From Bacteroidia bacterium (lineage in GTDB: Bacteria > Bacteroidota > Bacteroidia > Flavobacteriales_E > Vicingaceae), in the NCBI GenBank assembly GCA_030433355.1, contig JAUIMG010000001.1, positions 248,001-312,000 of the forward strand: a stretch of DNA of 64,000 nucleotides. The letters are read 5' to 3'. The notes under the pieces are model-generated. The model was not told the DNA's origin, ran no database searches, and saw nothing but the letters and a program-made list of their open reading frames with translations. Position numbers and translations under genes: made by a program. This document shows, piece by piece, positions 9,401 to 19,952 of this stretch (positions are counted from its first letter, which is position 1; every line of letters begins with the position of its first letter).

Positions 9401-9742
9401 TTATTTAGCTCTCAACACTCCCAACCTTTGAGCAATATCTTGTCCAAACTCTCTAATTTCGTTTGCTATCGAATGCTCTCCAGTTGCTCTCTCAAAGCTA
9501 TCTGCCAAGGTAATAATATTCTGACAAGTAAATTTTTTCATTTCATCTACCATCATAGATTTTGTCCACAAATCTATTCTTAAGGTATTATTCTCTTCTT
9601 CATCCCAAATTGCAAGCATTGCAGCTTTTGAATTGTTCTCTCCACTTTTGTCTGAATCTTCAGCTTTCCAACTTATCTTGTTAGGAACCATATTTTCATC
9701 CATGCTTATATCGAAATGAATACTTGATTTATTCTCTTTCAT
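9401..9742 (-). CDS. gldC: Gliding motility protein GldC
   Basis: A 113-residue soluble protein matching GldC (start region SSIHFDISMDENMVPNKISW). In Flavobacterium GldC is needed for full gliding and stabilises GldB function, but its biochemical role is not known. Its start overlaps the gldB stop as ATGA, so the pair should be translationally coupled. Confidence 0.92.
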   Translation of the reverse strand: MKENKSSIHFDISMDENMVPNKISWKAEDSDKSGENNSKAAMLAIWDEEENNTLRIDLWTKSMMVDEMKKFTCQNIITLADSFERATGEHSIANEIREFGQDIAQRLGVLRAK

Positions 9743-10755
9743 AACTTTGGTTTATATCTTGAATCTTGAAGGATTTTATTTGAATTTTCTATTTGCATTA
9801 ATTGCTCTAGAGATACTTTTGAATGCTTTTCCATAAAAGCATTTACTATTTGATATCCCACCCACTGACCAACTCTTCCAGGGCTACCTTCAGGGAAACC
9901 TGGTATAAATGGTGCATCTCCCATGTATTTTCTAATTTGAAAATTTTTGTCGCTAAAAAGTAGCTCCATATCAATAAAATGAGCCCATATTTCCTTTTCA
10001 TTTTTTTCACACCAAAGTAATTCCTCTTCCTTATAATTAAAAATGAGGTGAGTGGGGACTTCTGGCAATAGACTCTTTGTTAAATAAAGTATTTTACCAT
10101 TAAAAATCATCTGATCTAGTAATTTAGAACCCTCACTGCCTTCAAACTCCGAAGTTAACCAAGCTTTTAGAGCATCAGAAACCATGTACTCCTTGCTAAA
10201 TTTTTGAAATAAATATTTAGGTATTCCTACTTGAGGATACAAACTAAAGTCATTCCCTAGATAATTATCTAAACCTATTACCAAAAGACTATCATCCGTA
10301 GCAGTTGAGTATGTAAATGCAGAAATCATAGTCCTTATTCTAGGTAATTGATTTTGAGGAAAGAAGTAATGAAACCTACTTAAACCAAGGTTTAAGATCT
10401 CTATTTCTTTTTCCAAACTACCCATCGGATAAACAATAGAAACTGTATCCAATAAATCCTTTATGTTTTTATCCTTTAAAAAATCAATGAAAGTCTCTTT
10501 ATTGCTTTTTGGACCTATCTCATCAAATCTCATTATTGCTTTTACATAAAGCGGATATAGGTTGGGGAATTCTTTTTCCAATTGATTTAATTCCTCTTCA
10601 CTAACTTCACCCTCACTAAGTTTTACGAGGCTTTGATCAAACCTTTTAAAATCTATTTCTAAAAGCTGAAAATCCTCTCCTACTTCCCATTTATGGTCAT
10701 TACAAGAAACTAAAATCAAAAAAAGAATAAATACAATTATCGAATAGACTCTCAC
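9739..10755 (-). CDS. gldB: Gliding motility lipoprotein GldB
   Basis: A 338-residue lipoprotein with a signal peptide ending in LVSC (Cys18). The start of the mature part (EIDFKRFDQSL) and the GSPGRVGQWVGYQIV region near the C-terminus are hallmarks of GldB, required for gliding and T9SS-linked surface movement in Bacteroidota. It heads the row gldB-gldC-ftsX-DUF3098-truB-queA-ispD. nadE nearby on the opposite strand is a frequent neighbour of gldB in this phylum. Confidence 0.93.
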   Translation of the reverse strand: MRVYSIIVFILFLILVSCNDHKWEVGEDFQLLEIDFKRFDQSLVKLSEGEVSEEELNQLEKEFPNLYPLYVKAIMRFDEIGPKSNKETFIDFLKDKNIKDLLDTVSIVYPMGSLEKEIEILNLGLSRFHYFFPQNQLPRIRTMISAFTYSTATDDSLLVIGLDNYLGNDFSLYPQVGIPKYLFQKFSKEYMVSDALKAWLTSEFEGSEGSKLLDQMIFNGKILYLTKSLLPEVPTHLIFNYKEEELLWCEKNEKEIWAHFIDMELLFSDKNFQIRKYMGDAPFIPGFPEGSPGRVGQWVGYQIVNAFMEKHSKVSLEQLMQIENSNKILQDSRYKPKL

Positions 10756-10771
10756 TTAGCTAAAAAACAAA

Positions 10772-10779
10772 TAGATTTG
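10772..10779 (+). promoter_or_regulatory. Sigma-A -7 element of the barrel protein/nadE
   Basis: TAgaTTTG, 23 nt before the ATG at 10803, in the 47-bp divergent gap with gldB. Confidence 0.45.
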
Positions 10780-10802
10780 TAGTAAAGAATGCGTTCAAAA
10801 TT

Positions 10803-11528
10803 ATGAAAAAGATACTTCTAACTATTATTCTAAGCTCCTTCATTTTCACAGCTTGGTGTCAATCAAATTTTAAATTAGGTTTAAGAGTTTCTCCTAATAT
10901 AGGATGGTCAAACCCAAGCAGCAATGGTGCTGAAAGTTTAGGCAGCAAGCTAGGTTATAGCTTTGGCTTATTTGGAGATTTTCATTTTGCCGATAATTAT
11001 GCTTTTCATACTGCATTGTACCTAACAACTTTTGGTGGTCAAATTAAATACCCAAGTTCAGCGGAAGTATTTGATGTTAATGGGTCTACCAATTTAGGAA
11101 AGACTGAAGCAAATTTTAGTGCGAATTACGTTGAAATTCCATTAGCCTTAAAATTGAAAACTAATGAAATAGGTTACATTACTTATTACGGTCTTTTTGG
11201 AACTAGTTTAGCCATTAACTATGATGCAAAAGCCGACTTGAGTTATACCTCCGAAAACGGAGGTCGAAATTTCTCAGAGGACAACTCAGATTTTAGTGAC
11301 AATATCAACTTGTTCCGAGCTGGTCTGCTTGTTGGGTTAGGTTTAGAATACAATGTTTCTGGAAATACTGCTTTGGTTTTTGGAATTCACTACAATAATG
11401 GTTTTACGAACATTTTTGATGAAAAGATTTCAAGAGTTGATAGTGATGGCAATGCTATTTTAAATGAGTCTCAAGACCTTAAAGGTCAAAACAACTTTCT
11501 AACTTTCGAGATTGGAGTAATGTTTTAG
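10803..11528 (+). CDS. Outer-membrane beta-barrel protein (PorT/OMP_b-brl_2 type)
   Basis: A 241-residue protein with a signal peptide ending in TAWC-QSN and a run of alternating hydrophobic/polar strands (for example FKLGLRVSPNIGW, YGLFGTSLAINYDA, NTALVFGIHYNNG). It ends in EIGVMF, with the terminal aromatic residue expected for a BAM substrate. This fits an 8-stranded small barrel. No specific role can be assigned. It is followed 10 nt later by nadE. Confidence 0.75.
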   Translation: MKKILLTIILSSFIFTAWCQSNFKLGLRVSPNIGWSNPSSNGAESLGSKLGYSFGLFGDFHFADNYAFHTALYLTTFGGQIKYPSSAEVFDVNGSTNLGKTEANFSANYVEIPLALKLKTNEIGYITYYGLFGTSLAINYDAKADLSYTSENGGRNFSEDNSDFSDNINLFRAGLLVGLGLEYNVSGNTALVFGIHYNNGFTNIFDEKISRVDSDGNAILNESQDLKGQNNFLTFEIGVMF

Positions 11529-11538
11529 GGCTGCATCA

Positions 11539-13164
11539 ATGAAAATTGCTTTAGCTCAATTAAACTATCATATTGGAAATTTTGAATCTAATTTTCAAAA
11601 GATTTCTAAAGCTTGTAAGGCTGCTATAAAAGAAAAAAGTGATTTAATCATTTTTTCGGAATTAGCAATTTGCGGATATCCACCTAGAGACTTTCTAGAA
11701 TTTGATGATTTCATTCTTAAGGTTGAGGATTATTTAAAGAAGATATCCAATTTAAGCAATGAAATTGCGATAATTATAGGAGCTCCTAGCAGAAATCCTA
11801 ACAAAAAAGGGAAACCTTTGTACAACTCTGCATTTTTCTTGAATAATGGCAAAATTGAATCTGTTCACCATAAAAGTCTGTTACCAAACTATGATATTTT
11901 TGATGAATACAGATACTTCGAATCTGGAAAACATAACCAATTTGTTGAATTCAAAGGAAAAAAGCTAGGCATAACTATTTGCGAAGACATTTGGAACGTA
12001 GAAGGGAGCTATCTATATAGCTCATCTCCTTTAGATGAATTAAGCAAGAATAATCTTGATTTAATTATCAATATTGCGGCATCTCCATTTTCCTACAAGC
12101 AAATTGAAAGGAGAAAGAAAGTATTTGACTATAATATCAACAAATACAAAACTCCAATAGCTTATGTAAATCACATAGGTGCGCAAACAGAATTAATTTT
12201 TGATGGAGGAAGCTGTTTTATTGATAAAGAAGCAAAAGCATATTCTAATTTAAATTACTTTGAAGAAGGCATTGACTATCATCAATTAGGTGAAACAAGC
12301 ACTAAAGAAGTTCTACTTCCCTCTAAATACGAGAGAATATACGCTGCAATTATTACTGGTTTGCACGATTACTTTAAAAAACTTGGATTTCAAAAAGCAA
12401 CTCTAGGATTAAGTGGAGGAATAGATTCAGCATTAACTTTAGCATTAGCTGCAGATGCTTTAGGCCCTGAAAATCTTATCCCAATTTTATTGCCCTCTCA
12501 ATTTTCTTCTTCTCATTCTATTACAGATTCGATAGAACTATGTAAAAACCTTAATTGCAACTTTCATCAGATAGAAATAGAGAGCATTTTTGATCAATTT
12601 TTAAATCAACTAGGTCCTTTATTTAAAGGGACAGATTTCGATTTAACGGAAGAAAATATTCAATCTAGAATAAGAGGTACTTTATTAATGGCATATTCCA
12701 ACAAATTTGGTGCAATTTTATTAAACACTTCTAATAAAAGTGAAATAGCAGTAGGCTACGGCACCTTATATGGTGATATGGCAGGTGGTATTTCCGTTAT
12801 TGGAGACCTTTATAAAACGGAAGTTTATGAACTTTCTAAGTTTATTAATAGAAACAGAATAATTATACCTGAGCATATTTTAATCAAGGAACCATCAGCA
12901 GAACTTAGACCAGACCAAAAAGATTCTGATTCACTTCCTAATTATGAAGATTTGGATAGAATCCTTTTCGAATACATAGAAAATAGAATGAGCCCTTCTG
13001 GTATTATTAAATTAGGCTTGGATAAAGAATTGGTGCTTAAAACTCTTAAAATGGTAAATATTAATGAGTATAAAAGACATCAAACGGCTCCAATTCTAAG
13101 AGTATCGGAAAAAGCTTTTGGAATGGGAAGAAGAATGCCAATTGTTGGCAAATATCTATCCTAA
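11539..13164 (+). CDS. nadE: Glutamine-dependent NAD+ synthase
   Basis: Last step of NAD synthesis: amidation of NaAD using ammonia released from glutamine. The 541-residue protein has an N-terminal nitrilase-type glutaminase domain with the full triad E41, K112 and C148, and a C-terminal NAD synthase domain with the P-loop SGGIDS at 292-297. It is the long, two-domain type. The gene follows the barrel protein gene closely and its stop is interlocked by 4 bp with the stop of korB. Confidence 0.97.
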   Translation: MKIALAQLNYHIGNFESNFQKISKACKAAIKEKSDLIIFSELAICGYPPRDFLEFDDFILKVEDYLKKISNLSNEIAIIIGAPSRNPNKKGKPLYNSAFFLNNGKIESVHHKSLLPNYDIFDEYRYFESGKHNQFVEFKGKKLGITICEDIWNVEGSYLYSSSPLDELSKNNLDLIINIAASPFSYKQIERRKKVFDYNINKYKTPIAYVNHIGAQTELIFDGGSCFIDKEAKAYSNLNYFEEGIDYHQLGETSTKEVLLPSKYERIYAAIITGLHDYFKKLGFQKATLGLSGGIDSALTLALAADALGPENLIPILLPSQFSSSHSITDSIELCKNLNCNFHQIEIESIFDQFLNQLGPLFKGTDFDLTEENIQSRIRGTLLMAYSNKFGAILLNTSNKSEIAVGYGTLYGDMAGGISVIGDLYKTEVYELSKFINRNRIIIPEHILIKEPSAELRPDQKDSDSLPNYEDLDRILFEYIENRMSPSGIIKLGLDKELVLKTLKMVNINEYKRHQTAPILRVSEKAFGMGRRMPIVGKYLS

Positions 13165-14180
13165 GCTACTTCCCAAACATTACTTCCACTTAGAAGTAAA
13201 TCTAAATTCCCTACCCCTTTTTTCTCAACAGCTTCTTTAATTTGGGATTCCATTAATTCTTCATATCTGAACCTATCCTCAGAATAAAATACGCCAAAAG
13301 GTCTTGGAAGATGTCCTTCAACCGATGGGTCATCAAAAAATGAAGTCAATAATTGTGCTTTGAATTTATCGTGCTCATTATGTATCCACAGATCGTTTTT
13401 GCTTACCTCATTAAGTGAAACAACCGTTGGCTCAGAACCTACAAGTCTTATTCCTTTATCATCTTCTTTACCAAATACAAGAGGCTGACCATGTTCTAGC
13501 ATTAATACCTCATCATCTTTCGTGGCCTTATCTGTATACACTTCAAAAGCACCATCATTAAACACATTACAATTCTGATAAATCTCAATAATAGAAGTTC
13601 CTATATGTTTACTTCCTTTTAAAAGTATTTCTCTTTGGTGTTTTGGATCTCTATCCATTGTTCGAGCAATGAATGTAGAATCAGCACCTAAACATAATTT
13701 TAAAGGATTGAATGGATGATCAATAGAGCCTACAGGAGTTGATTTTGTTATCTTACCTTCTGGAGATGTTGGAGAATATTGTCCTTTGGTTAATCCATAG
13801 ATTTCATTATTAAAGAGAAGAACATTTAAATCAAAATTTCTTCTAATCATATGAATCAGGTGATTACCCCCAATCGATAAAGCATCCCCATCTCCTGTTA
13901 TTACCCAAACACTTAATTCAGGCCTACTTATTTTTAATCCACTTGCGATAGCTGTTGCTCTTCCATGTATACTGTGCATTCCATAAGTATCCATATAATA
14001 TGGAAACCTAGAAGAACATCCAATTCCAGAAATAAAAACGATATCCTCTTTACTTCTACCCAATTCAGGCATTATAGATTGAACCTGCTTTAATATAGAA
14101 TAATCTCCACATCCAGGACACCATCTAACATCCTGATCAGTAGCGAAATCTTTTGCTGTATAAACTAATTGCTCTGCCAT
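13161..14180 (-). CDS. korB: 2-oxoglutarate/2-oxoacid:ferredoxin oxidoreductase, beta subunit
   Basis: The thiamine-diphosphate-binding subunit of a CoA-dependent 2-oxoacid oxidoreductase. The TPP/Mg motif GDGDA is at 96-100 with the downstream [11 protein letters not shown], and the N-terminal WCPGCG motif (C21, C24) carries cysteines seen in this family. Length (339) is normal. It follows the alpha subunit by 2 nt. Substrate is probably 2-oxoglutarate (TCA cycle with ferredoxin as acceptor), but branched or pyruvate-type use cannot be ruled out by sequence alone. Confidence 0.9.
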   Translation of the reverse strand: MAEQLVYTAKDFATDQDVRWCPGCGDYSILKQVQSIMPELGRSKEDIVFISGIGCSSRFPYYMDTYGMHSIHGRATAIASGLKISRPELSVWVITGDGDALSIGGNHLIHMIRRNFDLNVLLFNNEIYGLTKGQYSPTSPEGKITKSTPVGSIDHPFNPLKLCLGADSTFIARTMDRDPKHQREILLKGSKHIGTSIIEIYQNCNVFNDGAFEVYTDKATKDDEVLMLEHGQPLVFGKEDDKGIRLVGSEPTVVSLNEVSKNDLWIHNEHDKFKAQLLTSFFDDPSVEGHLPRPFGVFYSEDRFRYEELMESQIKEAVEKKGVGNLDLLLSGSNVWEVA

Positions 14181-14182
14181 AA

Positions 14183-16021
14183 TTAATCTTTCAAATGCAA
14201 TTTAATTGCGTCAATAATTTCATCTGTTGTAAAAGGTATTCCTTTTACCTTATTTATACCTTTAGCATCAACCAAATACTTATCTCTAACTATCTTTAAA
14301 AGCTGACCTCTATTCATTTCTGGAATAATAACCGTTTTAAAGTCTTTTAGAATATCGCCCAAATTATTTGGAAATGGATTTAAATAACGAACATGAGCAT
14401 GACCAACTTTCAATCCATCTTCTACACATTGCTTTACTGCTGTTTTAACAACCCCATAAGTTGATCCCCAAGAAAGAACTAAGACATCTCCATCTTCTAC
14501 TCCATTATTGATAGGCTGTAAAGGAATACTATCTGCAATCTTCTTTACTTTTTCTTCCCTAATTTCTACCATTAATTGATGATTATCGGGATCGTAAGAA
14601 ACATTTCCAGTTTCATTTTCTTTTTCCAATCCACCAATTCTATGCTCTAAGCCGGAAGTTCCGGGCAGAGCCCATTCTCTTACTAATTTCTCATCTCTTT
14701 TGTATGGTAAATAAGCTTCTTGTCCTTTTTCCTTTTTAATTTTTGGAATAATTGGCTTAAGCTTATCTTTTGTTGGAAAGTTCCAAGGTTCAGATCCATT
14801 TGCAATGTATCCATCAGAAAGAAAAATAACAGGTGTCATATGCTCCACAGCAATTCTACAAGCTTCATAAACAGCGTTGAAGCAGTCAGAAGGCGAAGAT
14901 GCTGACACTATAGGAATAGGTGCTTCTCCGTTTCTTCCGTACATAGCTTGCAACAAATCTGATTGTTCAGTTTTTGTTGGTAAACCCGTTGATGGCCCTC
15001 CCCTCTGCACATTACAGATAAGCATTGGAAGCTCTAGAATAGTCCCTAAGCCTAAAGCTTCTCCTTTTAGTGCAATTCCTGGTCCTGAGGAAGCAGTAAC
15101 TCCAAGTTTCCCTCCAAATGAAGCACCAATAACTGAACAGATAGCTGCTATTTCATCTTCAGCTTGAAAGGTTTTAACTCCAAAATTCTTGTGCTTTGCT
15201 AATTCGTGTAAAATGTCTGATGCAGGTGTTATAGGATATGAACCATAGAACAAATCTAATCCAGATTTTTGTGAAGCTGCTATAATACCTAAGGCAGTTG
15301 CCTGATTTCCCATGATATTTCTGTACTTACCTTTTTTTAATTGAGCTGCTTTTACATTATATCTGGATGTGAAAGTTTCACTTGTATCCGCAAAGTTGTA
15401 ACCTGCCTTAAGCACTTTGATATTAGCATCTCTTAAATCAGGTTGTTTTGAAAATTTTTCCTTTATAAACTCTTCTGTTGCTGTTAAATTTCTATTGTAC
15501 ATGTAGTACAAAAACCCTAAAACAAACATATTTCTAGATCGATCAACTTCTTTCTTCCCAAGCCCACTATCAACTAGGGTAATCCTAGTCATCTTACTTA
15601 CATCTATTTGAATGCATCTAAAATCATTCAGAGATCCATCCTCAATTGGACTTACATCATAATCTGCAAGTTTTAAGTTTCTTGCATTAAAACCATCTGT
15701 ATTAAGAATTACAGTTCCATTCTTTTTTAATCTCGGAAAATTAACTTTGAATGCGGCTGCATTCATGGCTACTAAAACATCACAATTGTCTCCAGGTGTA
15801 GATATTTCTACACTGCCAAAATGTAATTGAAAGCCTGAAACTCCTGCAAGAGTTCCTTGCGGAGCTCTTATCTCAGCAGGGAAATTAGGGAACGTACTAA
15901 CATCGTTCCCAAACAAAGCATTTGTATTGGTAAATTGAGTTCCGGTTAACTGAATTCCATCTCCAGAATCACCTGCAAACACAATAGTAACTTCCTTCTT
16001 TTCTTCTACTACTTTTGACAT
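14183..16021 (-). CDS. korA: 2-oxoacid:ferredoxin oxidoreductase, gamma-alpha fusion subunit
   Basis: A 612-residue fusion: a gamma-type domain at the N-terminus (about 9-190, [16 protein letters not shown]) followed by the alpha domain (from about 235, with [19 protein letters not shown] and [13 protein letters not shown]). This gamma-alpha layout is the usual korA form in Bacteroidota and Actinobacteria. With korB it forms the complete enzyme; no separate ferredoxin-like delta subunit is encoded here, so electrons must go to a ferredoxin encoded elsewhere. Confidence 0.92.
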   Translation of the reverse strand: MSKVVEEKKEVTIVFAGDSGDGIQLTGTQFTNTNALFGNDVSTFPNFPAEIRAPQGTLAGVSGFQLHFGSVEISTPGDNCDVLVAMNAAAFKVNFPRLKKNGTVILNTDGFNARNLKLADYDVSPIEDGSLNDFRCIQIDVSKMTRITLVDSGLGKKEVDRSRNMFVLGFLYYMYNRNLTATEEFIKEKFSKQPDLRDANIKVLKAGYNFADTSETFTSRYNVKAAQLKKGKYRNIMGNQATALGIIAASQKSGLDLFYGSYPITPASDILHELAKHKNFGVKTFQAEDEIAAICSVIGASFGGKLGVTASSGPGIALKGEALGLGTILELPMLICNVQRGGPSTGLPTKTEQSDLLQAMYGRNGEAPIPIVSASSPSDCFNAVYEACRIAVEHMTPVIFLSDGYIANGSEPWNFPTKDKLKPIIPKIKKEKGQEAYLPYKRDEKLVREWALPGTSGLEHRIGGLEKENETGNVSYDPDNHQLMVEIREEKVKKIADSIPLQPINNGVEDGDVLVLSWGSTYGVVKTAVKQCVEDGLKVGHAHVRYLNPFPNNLGDILKDFKTVIIPEMNRGQLLKIVRDKYLVDAKGINKVKGIPFTTDEIIDAIKLHLKD

Positions 16022-16044
16022 TCTATGCTTTTAATAATATCAGA

Positions 16045-16052
16045 CAAAAATA
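16045..16052 (-). promoter_or_regulatory. Sigma-A -7 element of korAB
   Basis: Minus strand reads TAttTTTG, 23 nt before the korA ATG. Confidence 0.5.
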
Positions 16053-16150
16053 CTCAGATTTGGTTCCCCTTGATAACGTAAAAAGTTTAGAGTTCTCTTA
16101 ATAAATTTTACATACTTTTAATGCTGAATTATTTTTTAATTAATATTTAT

Positions 16151-17365
16151 ATGAAAAAAATTTTAATGACAGTTATGGGACTTATTCCCATGCTTGCTTT
16201 AGCCGGTGGTTACCAGGTTAACCTCCAAGGCAATAAGCAGACCGGTATGGGCCACCTTGGAACAAGTTTTTACTTAGGTGCCTCTAGTACATATTTCAAT
16301 CCTGCAATGATGGGATTAGATTCAAACAAGTTTAGTTTCGAAGTAGGTGGATCTGCGATTTTGGGTTCCGTAACCTACCAAAATCAAGAAACAGGAATTT
16401 CTGAATCTACAGATAACCCTGTAGGTACTCCATTTTATTTTTATGGAACTTACAAGATAAATGAAAAGCTTGCAGCAGGTATTGGAGTATATACTCCTTT
16501 TGGAAACTCTGTAAAATGGGGAGATGATTGGTCTGGCAAAAATCTAATTCAAGATATAAGCCTGAGAGCAATTTACATTCAACCTACATTGTCTTATAAT
16601 ATCAATGATAAAATTAGCCTAGGAGCTGGTATGACTTATGTGCTTGGATCTTTTGAAATTAATAGAGCGGTTCCTGCGCCAATAGGTAATAACAACTCTT
16701 CAAACTTGCAAGGAAGTGAAACAGGCATTGGATTTAATGCTGGGATTTATCTACAGCCTACGGAAAAGTTATCCATTGGCTTAACTTACCGTTCTCAAGT
16801 AGATATTGAGTTAGAAGATGGAGATATCGATTTTACTGTAGACCCTGCACTTCAAGCAGCATTTCCTGATGGAAAATTTGCAGCAACACTTCCGCTTCCT
16901 GCAACCACAACTTTGGGTATTGCTTATCAAGCTAGTGAGAAATTATTACTTTCTGTTGAAGGAAGTTTCGTAGGGTGGAGCACTTATGAATCACTAGATT
17001 TTGATTTTGAAACCAATACGAGTTCATTAGAAGATTCCAAAAATCCCAGAAATTATGAGGATGCGATTATTGTGAGGGTAGGTGGACAATATATGGTCAA
17101 CGATGCTTTTGCTTTGAGAGCAGGTTTCTACTATGACCAATCTCCTGTTACGGATGAATTTTTTAATCCCGAAACACCAAACTCAGATAATCTTGGCTTT
17201 ACTGCAGGTTTATCCTATAATATCAATGATAACTTTGGCATTGATGCCTCTTTCTTATACATAGCCGGTTTAGAAAGAGAATCTGAATACCAACCTTCAG
17301 GTTTTGGCGGGAAATACAAAGGAACTGTAATCATTCCTGGAATTGGATTGAACTATAAATTTTAA
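16151..17365 (+). CDS. OmpP1/FadL-type outer-membrane transporter
   Basis: A long-chain fatty acid/hydrophobic compound porin family protein. An upstream in-frame ATG exists at 16121, but the ATG at 16151 begins a proper signal peptide (MKKILMTVMGLIPMLALAGG), giving 404 residues. The mature start GGYQVNLQGNKQTGMGHLGT is the classic N-terminal hatch of the family, and the chain ends in GIGLNYKF with a terminal aromatic residue. The next gene, 11 nt downstream, is an SGNH-type esterase, a frequent pairing that suggests release and import of lipid-like compounds. Confidence 0.88.
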   Translation: MKKILMTVMGLIPMLALAGGYQVNLQGNKQTGMGHLGTSFYLGASSTYFNPAMMGLDSNKFSFEVGGSAILGSVTYQNQETGISESTDNPVGTPFYFYGTYKINEKLAAGIGVYTPFGNSVKWGDDWSGKNLIQDISLRAIYIQPTLSYNINDKISLGAGMTYVLGSFEINRAVPAPIGNNNSSNLQGSETGIGFNAGIYLQPTEKLSIGLTYRSQVDIELEDGDIDFTVDPALQAAFPDGKFAATLPLPATTTLGIAYQASEKLLLSVEGSFVGWSTYESLDFDFETNTSSLEDSKNPRNYEDAIIVRVGGQYMVNDAFALRAGFYYDQSPVTDEFFNPETPNSDNLGFTAGLSYNINDNFGIDASFLYIAGLERESEYQPSGFGGKYKGTVIIPGIGLNYKF

Positions 17366-17376
17366 GATTAAGAATT

Positions 17377-18852
17377 ATGAAGACAAATAAACTTTTATAT
17401 ATACTGCCAATAGCCTTAGGCTTAGTAGCTTGTGAGCCTGAGTTTGATGATGTAGACTTCAATGGCGGTTCTGCAGACTTTAGCACTTTTGTAACGGTAG
17501 GAAACTCGCTTACAGCAGGTGTTCAAAGTAATGCCCTAAGTGCTGATGGACAAATAAATTCTATTTCAAACATTATTGCCCAACAACTAAAAATTGTTGG
17601 TGGGGGAGAATTTAAACAACCAATTATACCTGGGGAGCCAGGTGAAAAAGGCGCTGGTGTTGTAAATGGATTAATTCAAGGAGGTCTTTTAGTTCCTGAA
17701 CTTAGCTTAACTTATGTTACAAATTGTGCAAATGTTACTTCTTTAGGGCCTGCAATATTGCCTGCGGGCTTTACAGGACCAGTTCCTAATGCAGCTTACC
17801 CTGCAACAGAATTCTTGGCAAATGTAGCTATTGATGGACCATATAATAATATGGGGATATCAGGTGCAAGGTTAGTAGACTTAAATACTCCAGGTTATGC
17901 TACAGCAAACCCACACTTTGGAAGATTGGCTGCATCACCAACAGAAACAGTTATTGAATCAGCAATGAAGAATAATGCAACTTTCTTCTTATTATGGATT
18001 GGGAATAATGACGTTTTAGGATACTCCACAAGAGGAGGAGACGAAGGAATGGCACCTATTACAAGTTCAGCTCAATTTTCAACTGAATATGCAAGAGTTT
18101 TAGACTCTTTAACTAAAAATGGTGCTAAAGGAGTTGTAGCAAATATTCCAAATGTTACGTCAATTCCTTATTTCACAACCATTCCAACAGGAACAGATGC
18201 AATAGATGATGCTACTGCAGCACTTTTAAATGCTGCATATGGGGCTTACAATGCAGGTTTAGATCAGGTAGTTGCAGCTCCTGGATCTCCACTTACTCAA
18301 GCTGAAGCAGATAGTAGAAAAATTACTTTTACTGGAGGTCAAATTAATCCGTTTGTGGTTATTGACCCAACCTTAACAGACATTACGTCAATTAATCCTG
18401 CACTAATAAACATGAGACAATCGAAACCAGGAGAACTATTAATTTTAGCACCTGGCTTAACAGACTCTCTAACATGTGCACAATGGGGGACTGCTAAACC
18501 AATCCCAGGTAATTTTCATATAAATACTAGCGAGTTGACCAAAATAAATGACGCAGTCGACGCATATAATGCAACCATTAAATCTGAAGCGAATGCAAGA
18601 GGATTAGCTATGTTTGATGCTAACGCTAGATTAAAGCAATTAGCATCTAAAGATGGGATTAATATAAGCGGAATTAATTTCACCTCTACTTTTGTATCAG
18701 GCGGAGCATTCTCTTTAGATGGTGTACACCCTTCAACAAGAGGATATGCAATTATAGCTAATGACTTTATCAAAGCCATAAATGCTAAGTATGCCGCAAA
18801 CATCCCTCAGGTAGATGTTGCAGCTTACCCTGCAATTGAAGTATCACAATAA
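17377..18852 (+). CDS. SGNH/GDSL hydrolase-family lipoprotein
   Basis: A 491-residue lipoprotein (lipobox VAC, Cys19). SGNH blocks are visible: block I GNSLTAG at 42-48 with nucleophile Ser44, block III GNND at 209-212, and block V DGVHP at 448-452 with the catalytic Asp/His. An insert of more than 150 residues between blocks I and III makes it longer than typical GDSL esterases. Likely an esterase or lipase at the cell surface or in the periplasm, acting with the FadL-type porin just upstream. Substrate unknown. Confidence 0.85.
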   Translation: MKTNKLLYILPIALGLVACEPEFDDVDFNGGSADFSTFVTVGNSLTAGVQSNALSADGQINSISNIIAQQLKIVGGGEFKQPIIPGEPGEKGAGVVNGLIQGGLLVPELSLTYVTNCANVTSLGPAILPAGFTGPVPNAAYPATEFLANVAIDGPYNNMGISGARLVDLNTPGYATANPHFGRLAASPTETVIESAMKNNATFFLLWIGNNDVLGYSTRGGDEGMAPITSSAQFSTEYARVLDSLTKNGAKGVVANIPNVTSIPYFTTIPTGTDAIDDATAALLNAAYGAYNAGLDQVVAAPGSPLTQAEADSRKITFTGGQINPFVVIDPTLTDITSINPALINMRQSKPGELLILAPGLTDSLTCAQWGTAKPIPGNFHINTSELTKINDAVDAYNATIKSEANARGLAMFDANARLKQLASKDGINISGINFTSTFVSGGAFSLDGVHPSTRGYAIIANDFIKAINAKYAANIPQVDVAAYPAIEVSQ

Positions 18853-18870
18853 GAGTAGAAACTTTATATT

Positions 18871-18898
18871 AAAAAACCCCGCAGATGCGGGGTTTTTT
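18871..18898. terminator. Strong bidirectional intrinsic terminator
   Basis: Arms AAAAAACCCCGC and GCGGGGTTTTTT form a perfect 12-bp stem with loop AGAT, flanked by A and T runs so it can work in both directions. It ends the FadL-SGNH operon on plus and overlaps the gatC stop on minus. Confidence 0.92.
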
Positions 18899-19187
18899 AT
18901 TTTTTAAGAACTTTAGGAACCTTAATAAAATCTGTATCCTTATCCGGCGCATTTTTCAATGCTTCTTCTTGGCTTATCTCTAGTTTAACAACATCCTCTC
19001 TTAAGTCTCCCTCTTCTTGAACCATATAAATTAACGGCTCAACCCCTTCTGTATCTACCTCATTCAATTGCTCAACAAAATCAAGCATTTTATTCATATC
19101 CTTTAAAATACCTTCTTTTTCGCTGTCGCTAAACTCTAATTTAGCTAAGTGAGCAATTCTATCTACAGTACTTTTATCTACGCCCAT
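18897..19187 (-). CDS. gatC: Asp-tRNA(Asn)/Glu-tRNA(Gln) amidotransferase subunit C
   Basis: Small (96 residues) subunit that stabilises GatA in the GatCAB complex, which converts misacylated Glu-tRNA(Gln)/Asp-tRNA(Asn). Family features: VDRIAHLAKLEFSDSE at the start and the central LDFVEQLNEVDTEGVEPL. gatA and gatB are not in the window. It lies 3 nt after plsC and ends within the terminator at 18871-18898. Confidence 0.93.
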   Translation of the reverse strand: MGVDKSTVDRIAHLAKLEFSDSEKEGILKDMNKMLDFVEQLNEVDTEGVEPLIYMVQEEGDLREDVVKLEISQEEALKNAPDKDTDFIKVPKVLKK

Positions 19188-19190
19188 ATA

Positions 19191-19916
19191 TTATAATTTT
19201 GAAGCAATAATGTCTTTTGTCTTCTCACGCAAAGTTATTAAATCATCTTGCTTATTTACATGAATAGGCTCATGAATAAAAATTTCAGATACCCCAGGTC
19301 TGCTATTCGCTGAAAAGTTCCATGCATCTTCTAATAATTTATGATTCCCTTTAAAGGTCACAGGAACAATAGGAATCTCACCCTCAATAGCTACCTTAAA
19401 AGCACCATTTTTAAATGGTTTCATCTCGGGAACTGTTTTAGGAATTGTTCCTTCAGGAAAAATAACCACATTAATTCCCGATTTCATTCTTTCCACCGCC
19501 TTCAATATAGATTGATGAGCAGAAATTGGATTTGTTCTATTAATTAGAATATTTAACTTCTTAAAAAAGATATTAAATAAAGGCACCTTTCCAAGCTCTT
19601 GCTTACCTAAAAAAATAAAATAATTAGGAAAGACTGCATATAAAATTAAAATATCCAAATAAGAACTATGATTTGGACAAATAATATAACTCACCTCCTT
19701 GTCTCTAGGGATTTGACCATGCTTTTTCCACCTTACTCCAATAAAAAACAAAATTAACCTTGCCTGAAACCTAGTAAACTTGAATCCTATAGGAAGATAT
19801 TTGTCGTTTAATAATACAACCAAGTAAATAGGATACAATAAAAGAAGACTAAATAGAACCACAAGAAAGACGTGTATTTTCCAAATAATTCCGAGTATCC
19901 CTTTTATCCACTTCAT
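19191..19916 (-). CDS. plsC: 1-acyl-sn-glycerol-3-phosphate acyltransferase (PlsC family)
   Basis: Acylates lysophosphatidic acid to phosphatidic acid in phospholipid synthesis. The catalytic HX4D motif is NHSSYLD (H83, D88) and the second signature is FPEGT at 153-157; a membrane segment lies at about 10-35. The frame is open to 20006, but that would run into trpS and past the promoter box at 19922-19929; the ATG at 19916 (MKWIKG) gives 241 residues, the normal length. Divergent from trpS through a mirror-image promoter. Confidence 0.92.
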   Translation of the reverse strand: MKWIKGILGIIWKIHVFLVVLFSLLLLYPIYLVVLLNDKYLPIGFKFTRFQARLILFFIGVRWKKHGQIPRDKEVSYIICPNHSSYLDILILYAVFPNYFIFLGKQELGKVPLFNIFFKKLNILINRTNPISAHQSILKAVERMKSGINVVIFPEGTIPKTVPEMKPFKNGAFKVAIEGEIPIVPVTFKGNHKLLEDAWNFSANSRPGVSEIFIHEPIHVNKQDDLITLREKTKDIIASKL

Positions 19917-19917
19917 G

Positions 19918-19952
19918 AGCTCAAAAATAGGACAAATTTGTATTTTTGAGCT
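19918..19952. promoter_or_regulatory. Mirror-image divergent promoter of plsC and trpS
   Basis: A perfect 12-bp inverted repeat, AGCTCAAAAATA (19918-19929) and TATTTTTGAGCT (19941-19952), separated by 11 bp. Each arm contains a -7 box TAttTTTG, one per strand, and the arms end 1 nt (plsC) and 0 nt (trpS) before the start codons. The centre contains ACAAATTTGT, itself a 10-bp palindrome (19932-19941). Confidence 0.7.

Noticed and set aside
14877-15167. A 96-codon plus ORF
   Set aside because: Antisense to the most conserved part of korA; no own start signal.
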